From positions 124,001-188,000 of the forward strand of contig NZ_JAAMFB010000005.1 of the NCBI RefSeq assembly GCF_013322225.1: a DNA stretch of 64,000 bases, read 5' to 3'. The notes under the pieces are model-generated. The model was not told the origin of the DNA. It ran no database searches and was given only the letters and a program-made list of their open reading frames with translations. A program made the position numbers and the translations under genes. Of the stretch, positions 58,064 to 64,000 are shown piece by piece (position 1 is the stretch's first letter; every line of letters begins with the position of its first letter). This DNA comes from Agrobacterium larrymoorei (GTDB lineage Bacteria; Pseudomonadota; Alphaproteobacteria; Rhizobiales; Rhizobiaceae).

Positions 58064-58804
58064 GTGGACGCTTTCGCCAACGCCAAATCTACTGCTTCCA
58101 TTGCGGCGATCCTGTTCGACAAGGACGGAACGCTGATCGGTTATGATGCAAGCTGGGGTCCGGTCAATCGTGAGCTTGCGGCAATCGCCGCCAAGGGCGA
58201 TGCCGAATTGGCCGACCGCCTGCTGTTCGCCTGTGGGATGGACCCGGTGAGCGGCCGTGTAAAACCGGATAGTCTGCTGGCAGCTGGCAACACGGCGGAG
58301 ATTTCAGCTGGTCTGATCGCGGCAGGCTCAACCTGCGATCTTCAGGAGCTGACGGAACGGCTGGACCGCCTTTTCACCGAGGCTGCCGGAAAGTCCGTCG
58401 CGGTGACTGATCTCAAGGCCTATTTCGCGCGCTTGAAGGCCAGAGGCTACAAGCTTGGCATCGCCTCAAGCGATAACGAGGCTTCCATTCGCGAGACCGC
58501 CAGACGTTTCGGCTTCGAGGCCGATCTCGATTTCGTCGCGGGCTATGACAGCGGGCATGGCACGAAGCCGCAGCCTGGCATGGTCCTCGGCTTCTGCGAT
58601 GCTATCGGCATCGCTCCCGAGCATGTCGCAGTCGTCGGCGATAACAATCACGATCTGCATATGGCGAAAAGTGCAGGTGTCGGTTTGCGCGTCGCCGTCC
58701 TGACGGGCACGGGTTCGCGGGAAAGTCTCTCGGCGGATGCAGATTATTGCTTCGACGATATCACCGCACTCGAAGCGCTACTTCCCGAGCGTGCTGCTGG
58801 CTGA
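58064..58804 (+). CDS. HAD-family phosphatase (Gph-like)
   Basis: A 246-aa HAD phosphatase starting with GTG at 58064, 2 nt after the waaA stop. The motif [15 protein letters not shown] (I), [13 protein letters not shown] (II) and [17 protein letters not shown] (IV) mark a phosphoglycolate-phosphatase-like enzyme; the cap ([13 protein letters not shown]) is short. In many rhizobia waaA and lpxK are adjacent; the extra gene between them here is worth noting. The substrate is unknown. Confidence 0.85.
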   Translation: MDAFANAKSTASIAAILFDKDGTLIGYDASWGPVNRELAAIAAKGDAELADRLLFACGMDPVSGRVKPDSLLAAGNTAEISAGLIAAGSTCDLQELTERLDRLFTEAAGKSVAVTDLKAYFARLKARGYKLGIASSDNEASIRETARRFGFEADLDFVAGYDSGHGTKPQPGMVLGFCDAIGIAPEHVAVVGDNNHDLHMAKSAGVGLRVAVLTGTGSRESLSADADYCFDDITALEALLPERAAG

Positions 58805-58896
58805 CTGCGGATAGAGCGGCTGCTTTTGCAAAATCCTTACATTTCTGCCACATAGCTGCCTGTACCGATAAGGCAAGCAGGGGAGTTGACGCGGGC

Positions 58897-59928
58897 ATGG
58901 TTTCTGAGGCGCCGCCATTCTGGTGGGACAAGCCCGGCTGGCAGGCCTGGGCGCTGGCACCTTTTTCCTTTCTCTATGGAAAGGTCGCCGGAAAGCGGAT
59001 GAGGACCGCCAAGCGGGCATCCGTACCGGTACCCGTAATCTGCATCGGCAATTTCACCGTAGGCGGTGCCGGAAAAACGCCGACCGCCATTGCCATCGCG
59101 CACGCGGCCCTTGCTAAAGGCCTGAAACCCGGCTTCCTCAGCCGGGGTTATGGCGGAACGCTCGATGTGACGACGCTAGTCGATGCCGATCATCATCGCT
59201 CCGTCGATGTCGGTGATGAACCTTTGCTGCTGGCGCGGGTCGCAACCACCGTCATCTCCAGACGCCGCGTGGAAGGTGCGCAACGTCTGGTCAGGGAAGG
59301 CGTCGATTTCATCATCATGGATGACGGGTTCCAGAGCGCTCGCCTGACGCTTGATTATGCACTGGTCGTCATCGATACCGGTCGCGGTATTGGTAACGGA
59401 CATATGGTGCCGGGTGGCCCGGTGCGCGCACCGCTGGATGAGCAGATGCGGCAGGCTTCCGCCATTCTGAAAGTCGGTAACGGCCACGCCGCGGACGCCA
59501 TCATCCGTACAGCAGCGCGTGCTGCAAAACCGATATTCGTGGCAGCCATCGAGCCTCGCTCCCAACCGCATCTGGCGGGACGGCAGGTGCTTGCTTTTGC
59601 GGGCATAGCCGATCCGGGCAAGTTTTATCGCACCGTCGAACAACTGGGTGGCGATATCGTCGTGAAGCGGCCTTTTCCAGATCACCATCATTTCAGCGAG
59701 GACGAACTGGCCGATCTCGCCGCCGAGGCCGAAAAACGCGACCTTTTGCCGGTTACGACATCGAAGGATGCCGTGCGTTTGAATGGGCATCAAGGCCATG
59801 GGCCGGAGCTTCTCTGGAAGAGCCTGATTGTGGAAATCGATATGGTTTTCGACGATCCAAACGCCGCTGGCGTGATGATCGATACGGCGTTCGAAAATTT
59901 CCGTAAACGACAGATTCAACACAAATAG
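58897..59928 (+). CDS. lpxK: Tetraacyldisaccharide 4'-kinase
   Basis: Phosphorylates the 4' position of lipid A disaccharide at the inner membrane, before Kdo addition. The 343-aa protein shows a membrane-anchor-type N-terminus ([21 protein letters not shown]), the P-loop [19 protein letters not shown], and [23 protein letters not shown] (about residues 139-161). The frame's earlier start at 58747 lies in the HAD gene; ATG 58897 is used here with GGGGAG upstream. It is 92 nt after the HAD stop and ends the waaA-HAD-lpxK unit. Confidence 0.94.
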   Translation: MVSEAPPFWWDKPGWQAWALAPFSFLYGKVAGKRMRTAKRASVPVPVICIGNFTVGGAGKTPTAIAIAHAALAKGLKPGFLSRGYGGTLDVTTLVDADHHRSVDVGDEPLLLARVATTVISRRRVEGAQRLVREGVDFIIMDDGFQSARLTLDYALVVIDTGRGIGNGHMVPGGPVRAPLDEQMRQASAILKVGNGHAADAIIRTAARAAKPIFVAAIEPRSQPHLAGRQVLAFAGIADPGKFYRTVEQLGGDIVVKRPFPDHHHFSEDELADLAAEAEKRDLLPVTTSKDAVRLNGHQGHGPELLWKSLIVEIDMVFDDPNAAGVMIDTAFENFRKRQIQHK

Positions 59929-60039
59929 ATTGTGCTGCCACACTTCTCGCCTGTGTGAAGGAACAATCGCTCGCCATGATTCTTTTCTTCGTGAAGCACG
60001 ACACCATTTGCGTGTCGGTTGATCAAGGGAGAGAGACAC

Positions 60040-60351
60040 ATGCCGCCAAGCAATGTCGAAAAGAAAACCTTCACGCCACGCGAAACCAGACAGGGCGTTC
60101 GTGGCAGGCCGGTGCTGATCATTCTGGTCATCAGCCTGTTTCTCGCCTTCGCGGTCTGGTTGATCGCTGAGATTTGGGGCGAGACCACCGCTCCGCCGAC
60201 AGCTGAAACCCAGCCCGCACCCGGCCCCGCCACGTCGCAGACGGTCAATCCCGGCGCTCAGGGTGGACAGTCTTTCGATAACAACCCGCCCGCTGGAGCA
60301 ACTGCGCCGACCGAGGGGACGGATAGAAACCCGAATACGCAGGCACCATGA
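60040..60351 (+). CDS. Small single-span membrane protein, unknown function
   Basis: A 103-aa protein with a basic N-terminus (EKKTFTPRETRQGVRG), one membrane segment (VLIILVISLFLAFAVWLIAEI) and a low-complexity Pro/Thr/Ala/Gly-rich tail (TAETQPAPGPATSQT, PNTQAP) on the far side. RBS AAGGGAGAG supports ATG 60040. It lies between lpxK and a ferritin-like DUF892 gene and ends at a bidirectional terminator. I do not recognise a family. Confidence 0.75.
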   Translation: MPPSNVEKKTFTPRETRQGVRGRPVLIILVISLFLAFAVWLIAEIWGETTAPPTAETQPAPGPATSQTVNPGAQGGQSFDNNPPAGATAPTEGTDRNPNTQAP

Positions 60352-60370
60352 GCCTCACAAAAACCTACGA

Positions 60371-60400
60371 AAAAAGCCGGAGCGTCTGCCCCGGCTTTTT
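60371..60400. terminator. Bidirectional terminator
   Basis: AAAAAGCCGG/CCGGCTTTTT with T-rich flanks on both strands. It closes the small membrane protein gene (+) and the DUF892 gene (-). Confidence 0.9.
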
Positions 60401-60421
60401 CTTTGAGCCTATGTTGCGCGA

Positions 60422-60919
60422 TCAGGCTGCTTTCTGCCCGGCCTGATTGACGGCGGACGTTGCAAGCGAGGACAAATCCTCATCCGTCTTGGTTTCTTCC
60501 TGTAGTGTCGCGTCGAGCAGCTTCACGACATCTTTGTGGCCTAGCTGTTCCGCCCATGCCTTCAGCGTGCCGTATCGGGCCATCTCGTAATGTTCGACTG
60601 CCTGCGCCGAGGAAATCAGACCGGCGTCGAGGGCGGGGCTTCCCTTGAAGTCGTCCATGATCTCTTCACCTTCGGCAATGATGCCCTGAATGGCTTCACA
60701 GGTTTTGCCCTGAGCGCGCTTGCCGATGATTTCGAAGACTTCCTGCAGGCGCTCGATCTGACCCTGCGTCTCTTCCTTGTGCTTTTCGAAAGCTGCCTTC
60801 AGCTTGTCGCTGTTTGCGGCGCGGGCCATCTTTGGCAGCGTCTTGAGGATCTGGCGTTCGGCGTAATAGATATCCTTGAGGGTATCGTAAAAAAGATCGT
60901 CGAGCTTCTTCTCTGCCAT
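60422..60919 (-). CDS. DUF892 ferritin-like protein (YciE/YciF type)
   Basis: A 165-aa four-helix ferritin-like protein of the DUF892 family, often induced under stress. The diiron-type residues lie in the helices: DTLKDIYYAERQILKTLP, AFEKHKEETQGQIERLQEVF, SSAQAVEHYEMARYGTLKA, DATLQEETKTDEDL. The start is ATG 60919 with the strong ribosome site GGGAGA; the longer frame begins 12 codons earlier. Single-gene unit. Function in vivo unknown. Confidence 0.9.
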   Translation of the reverse strand: MAEKKLDDLFYDTLKDIYYAERQILKTLPKMARAANSDKLKAAFEKHKEETQGQIERLQEVFEIIGKRAQGKTCEAIQGIIAEGEEIMDDFKGSPALDAGLISSAQAVEHYEMARYGTLKAWAEQLGHKDVVKLLDATLQEETKTDEDLSSLATSAVNQAGQKAA

Positions 60920-61055
60920 TTCTATCTCCCTAAAGTTGGTGCCGTTGTTTCGCACCGCTCACTAACCAGCGTAAAAAACGATGGTTCCGGGAAGATTGCG
61001 TCTCGCTGAGATTAACTTTTGGAAGGCTTGATGGAGCTTGTCGAAGTTGGCGGTC

Positions 61056-61292
61056 TCAGGACGCACGCTTCTGGTTGGGCAGCGCCCCTGCACGTTTTTC
61101 TGCTTCGAGCGAGGCGGCAGCGTCCGCGTAGGGTTCCTGACGTGCAACGCTCCAGTAACAGAGCTCATCAACGGGAATGTGCGTGCCAGTCATTGCGCAG
61201 ACCACGTAGGCACCGGTCTGGACGATGCGCAGGTCGCCGTCGAGATACTCGATCTTCGCTTCGCGATGTCCGCCGCCTTCAAATCTGTTCAT
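61056..61292 (-). CDS. DUF2093 protein
   Basis: A 78-aa protein of the DUF2093 family, typical of rhizobia: MNRFEGGGHREAKIEYLDGDLRIVQTGAYVVCA (residues 1-33), then TGTHIPVDELCYWSVARQEPY. The start ATG 61292 has AAGGAGA upstream. It follows mutL by 57 nt on the same strand and is probably co-transcribed. Function unknown. Confidence 0.88.
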   Translation of the reverse strand: MNRFEGGGHREAKIEYLDGDLRIVQTGAYVVCAMTGTHIPVDELCYWSVARQEPYADAAASLEAEKRAGALPNQKRAS

Positions 61293-61349
61293 GCGCTTAT
61301 GTCTCCTTGGCTTCCTCATCTCTTAATCCCGCGAGCGACGAAAGGCCAG

Positions 61350-63167
61350 CTAGCTTCTGCCGAAAAGCTTTTCGATATCGGCGAGCTTGAGTTCGATATA
61401 GGTCGGGCGACCGTGGTTGCACTGGCCGGAGCCGGGGGTATTTTCCATCTGCCGAAGCAGCGCGTTCATTTCCTCGGGCCGCATCCGGCGACCGGAGCGC
61501 ACGGACCCGTGGCAAGCCATGGTGGCGGCGACGTATTCCAGCTTGTTGGCGAGGCTACTTGCCGTGTCCCATTCGGCAATCTCGTCGGCAAGCTGGCGGA
61601 TTAAACCCTGTACATTGACCTCGCCCAGCATCGCAGGCGTTTCCCGCACGGCCACCGCACCGGGGCCGAAGCGTTCTATGGTAAGCCCCATGCTATCGAA
61701 CCCGCTCGCATGCTCCATCAGCCGGTCGCAATCTTCTTCGGGCAGGTCGATGATTTCGGGAATAAGAAGTACCTGAGACGCGGGGCGCTTCGCGTGCAGC
61801 GCTTTACGCATTTCCTCAAAGACCAGCCGTTCATGTGCGGCATGCTGGTCGACGATCACCAGCCCGTCTTCGGTTTGCGCGACGATGTAATTGGCATGGA
61901 CCTGCGCACGCGCCGCGCCAAGCGGGAAGCGCGTGGTTTCCGGAGACGTTGTGGGTTGTTCGAAAGCCTCCATACGCTCCGCCCGAGCGGTCGGCATCGT
62001 GATGTCGGTGAATTGCGATTGCGCGGTTTCGCGCAGCGACAGGCCATCGTGAACCGAAAGAGGTCGCGTCGGCGAGCTGGCGGGAGTCCAGGCTTGCGAG
62101 GCAAACGGGCGAACGGTGGATGGGCTATAGCCTGGCCGGAACGCACTCATCATCTGCGACGCGCCGGTTGTGGCCGCCCGGTCTCCCTCGCGCGTCAGCG
62201 CTTGGCGGATCGCGCCGACGATCAAACCGCGGATGAGGCCCGGGTCGCGAAACCGAACATCCGATTTTGCCGGATGGACGTTGACGTCCACGAGGGCGGG
62301 ATCGAGCGTGAGCGAGAGCACCGCGACAGGATACCGGCCGTGCGGTATCGTTTCAGCGTAAGCACCGCGAATAGCGGAAAGCAACAGCTTGTCCTGAACG
62401 GGTCGGCCGTTGACGAACATGTATTGATGCGCGGAGTTGCCTCTGTTGAAGGTTGGAACCCCCGCATAGCCGGTGAGCGTAACGTCTTCCCGCTCTGCAT
62501 CGATTTCTATGGCGTTGTCCTTGAACTCTGCGCCCAGGATCTGCGCCATGCGCGCCAGCGGATCGTCGCCCGTCGATGGAAGTTCAAGCGTCGAGCGGTC
62601 GGTTCCCGACAATACGAATCGAATGCGCGGAAAGGCGATGGCCATGCGCTTGACGACTTCAGTAATAGCGGCTGCTTCCGCCCGTTCGGTTTTCAGAAAC
62701 TTCAGGCGGGCAGGAGTGGCGAAGAACAGGTCGCGCACCTCGACGATGGTGCCCTGATTGGCAGCAGCGGGGCGAACCGGCGAAAGCTTGCCGCCACTCA
62801 CCCCGATGATCGCGCCTTCCGACGCGCCCTGCTGGCGGCTGGTGATCGTCAGCTTTGCAACAGAACCGATCGATGGCAGCGCCTCACCGCGAAAACCAAG
62901 TGTCCGGATATCATCGAGATTAACGGAAATCTTGGAGGTGCAATGGCGGCGGATCGCGAGTTCGAGATCGTCAGGCGACATGCCGCAGCCATTGTCCGTG
63001 ATGCGCACCAGGCCCTTTCCGCCCGCAGCGGTGGCGATCTCGATTCGCGTCGCACCGGCGTCTATGGCGTTCTCGATGAGCTCCTTGGCTGCACTCGACG
63101 GACGCTCGATGACTTCGCCCGCGGCAATCTGGTTGATGAGGGTTTCTGAAAGCTGTTTGATCGGCAT
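61350..63167 (-). CDS. mutL: DNA mismatch repair protein MutL
   Basis: MutL ATPase that links MutS to strand incision; 605 aa. GHKL ATPase blocks are clear: [32 protein letters not shown] and the loop [16 protein letters not shown], then [10 protein letters not shown]. The C-terminal domain has [14 protein letters not shown], the metal-binding endonuclease motif of MutL proteins, together with [12 protein letters not shown] and GQCNHGRPT. So it should nick DNA itself, as expected in a bacterium without MutH. A Pro/Ser-rich linker separates the halves. ATG 63167 is used. Confidence 0.96.
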   Translation of the reverse strand: MPIKQLSETLINQIAAGEVIERPSSAAKELIENAIDAGATRIEIATAAGGKGLVRITDNGCGMSPDDLELAIRRHCTSKISVNLDDIRTLGFRGEALPSIGSVAKLTITSRQQGASEGAIIGVSGGKLSPVRPAAANQGTIVEVRDLFFATPARLKFLKTERAEAAAITEVVKRMAIAFPRIRFVLSGTDRSTLELPSTGDDPLARMAQILGAEFKDNAIEIDAEREDVTLTGYAGVPTFNRGNSAHQYMFVNGRPVQDKLLLSAIRGAYAETIPHGRYPVAVLSLTLDPALVDVNVHPAKSDVRFRDPGLIRGLIVGAIRQALTREGDRAATTGASQMMSAFRPGYSPSTVRPFASQAWTPASSPTRPLSVHDGLSLRETAQSQFTDITMPTARAERMEAFEQPTTSPETTRFPLGAARAQVHANYIVAQTEDGLVIVDQHAAHERLVFEEMRKALHAKRPASQVLLIPEIIDLPEEDCDRLMEHASGFDSMGLTIERFGPGAVAVRETPAMLGEVNVQGLIRQLADEIAEWDTASSLANKLEYVAATMACHGSVRSGRRMRPEEMNALLRQMENTPGSGQCNHGRPTYIELKLADIEKLFGRS

Positions 63168-63530
63168 GGCGCCATTTTCGTGGATTCGCAGGCGCGGGGA
63201 AAGTGAAATCCGACATGCGCGCAAAAACAACCGATTAAATCGATTGTTGTCCACGCTAATTATTTCTGCAATGCCGCGTTAAGTCAGCCTTAATGTAAAA
63301 CACCTATGACTGCATTAGCTTGAAATGACGATACCATAGCCCTTCGGGATGGCTGACAGATGCGGGAACGGAAAAGCTGGGGCCGTCCGCATGATCCTGA
63401 AATGGCTGGTTTAAGCCTTGCCCGCATGTTTCCCGTAATCGCAGCCCCCGCGCCTTTGCGCTGCTGCAATCCGTCGGTCACGCCTTCAAGAAAGGGCCGT
63501 CGGTCAATGAGGTGCGTGTGAGGAAGTTCA
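63168..63530 (+). other. Intergenic region between mutL and the PAS gene
   Basis: 363 bases in a divergent junction. It holds a perfect CtrA-type box at 63279-63293, AT-rich promoter-like sequence on both sides of it, and no convincing gene. Open frames here are short and shadow-like. Confidence 0.6.
63279..63293 (-). promoter_or_regulatory. CtrA-type box in the mutL/PAS gene junction
   Basis: TTAAGTCAGCCTTAA on the plus strand; the minus strand reads TTAAGGCTGACTTAAC, a perfect match to TTAA-N7-TTAAC. It is 112 nt from mutL and 238 nt from the PAS gene. Confidence 0.55.
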
Positions 63531-64000
63531 ATGAATGATTTGACGCCGCATGGCGCCGCCATTCAGACAGCTATGCTCGACGCGGTCTGTGAAGCGATTT
63601 CCGCAGCACTTTTCATTTATGACCGGGACGATCACATCGTCTTTGCAAGTCGCCGCATCTTAAGTTTTTTCCAGATCGATGAAGCGCTTCTTCGGCCCGG
63701 TATGCGGCTGCGGGATTTTCTCGGCGCTGTCTTCGATGTTCGCAAGGCCGACGACAATGCCCCCGTGCGCGAAACAGAGCGTGAGGAATGGATCGCCGAG
63801 CATCTGGCCGCACATTGGAAGGAGCGCGCTGAACAGGTGGATCAGCGCCCGGGCGATAAGTGGCTGCGATACACCAAAAGAAGATTTCCCTCGGGCCTCG
63901 GCATCTGCGTTATTTCCGATATTTCGGAGCAGAAGAAGCGCGAGGACCAGTGGCGCTATGATATCGAGCGCGTGCAGATCACGGAAGAAATTCTCGATAC
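63531..64000 (+). CDS. PAS-domain signalling protein, 3' part beyond window
   Basis: From ATG 63531 (MNDLTPHGAAIQ; GAGG upstream) the frame is open to the edge, 156 codons seen. The visible part is a PAS-type sensor (AVCEAISAALFIYDRDDHIVFASRRILSFF, residues 18-47; then WLRYTKRRFPSGLGICVISDISEQKKRE, residues 113-140). The QKKREDQWRYDIE ending of the PAS and the start of a coiled helix suggest a histidine kinase or GGDEF module follows, but that part is not in the window. A CtrA-type box lies upstream. Confidence 0.8.
   Translation, partial: MNDLTPHGAAIQTAMLDAVCEAISAALFIYDRDDHIVFASRRILSFFQIDEALLRPGMRLRDFLGAVFDVRKADDNAPVRETEREEWIAEHLAAHWKERAEQVDQRPGDKWLRYTKRRFPSGLGICVISDISEQKKREDQWRYDIERVQITEEILD

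Noticed and set aside
61710-63149. 479-codon open frame antisense to mutL
   Set aside because: Shadow of mutL; Arg/His-rich product with no motif.

Overview
The window looks like a piece of the main chromosome of an Agrobacterium-type member of the Rhizobiaceae (Alphaproteobacteria). It carries a mannosylfructose-phosphate synthase/phosphatase pair, a PdhS-type cell-cycle kinase, a tRNA-His without an encoded G-1, the short HisG with HisZ, DUF4170 and DUF2093 genes beside the LPS core genes, and a CIRCE-controlled groESL. It is gene-dense housekeeping DNA with GC-rich codon use. I see no prophage, insertion sequence, CRISPR array, rRNA or integrated element.

Layout. 1-5 kb: an Fe(III)-type ABC permease running off the left edge, then the kinase gene pdhS, with a perfect CtrA-type box upstream. 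5-9 kb: tRNA-His, exopolyphosphatase, RlmE and an MFS exporter. 9-18 kb: a Tat-exported metallo-hydrolase, guaB, then a redox-flavoured stretch (MAPEG protein, Tat-exported dienelactone-hydrolase-like protein, OxyR with its own operator, a second LysR, a DUF1127 protein, gshA). 17.6-23.8 kb: rsmE, a Pit transporter, a Nudix hydrolase, the mfpsA-mfppA operon and a LysR. 23.9-28 kb: glcDEF (glycolate oxidase). 28-34 kb: L,D-transpeptidase, tag, UPF0324 transporter with a divergent LysR, two copper-type small secreted proteins, an unrecognised methyltransferase-like protein and a RelE/RHH toxin-antitoxin pair. 34-38 kb: hisS-hisZ-hisG. 38-45 kb: small accessory genes, groESL, chrA, a HAD protein, ribF. 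45.5-53 kb: ileS, a lipoprotein, GNAT, tadA, an RluB-type pseudouridine synthase with a very long Gly/Arg/Asp-rich tail, rsmD. 53-63 kb: patatin, pmbA, a CysQ-like phosphatase, DUF4170, waaA, HAD, lpxK, a small membrane protein, a DUF892 ferritin-like protein, DUF2093, mutL. The right edge cuts a PAS-domain protein.

Functional links: histidine synthesis (hisG/hisZ), histidine charging (hisS) and tRNA-His lie in one window. RNA maintenance is heavily represented (rlmE, rsmE, rsmD, rluB-like, tadA). waaA and lpxK finish lipid A-Kdo. No wholly novel multi-gene system could be supported. The most promising new observations are regulatory: two perfect TTAA-N7-TTAA boxes (pdhS; mutL/PAS gene), an OxyR operator at an oxyR that has no katA beside it, palindromes at mfpsA, glcD/LysR, UPF0324/LysR and the toxin-antitoxin promoter, a dispersed palindromic repeat present twice, and codon-usage patches inside hisS and glcE that look like allelic import. 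Functions come from motifs and family memory; no database search was run.
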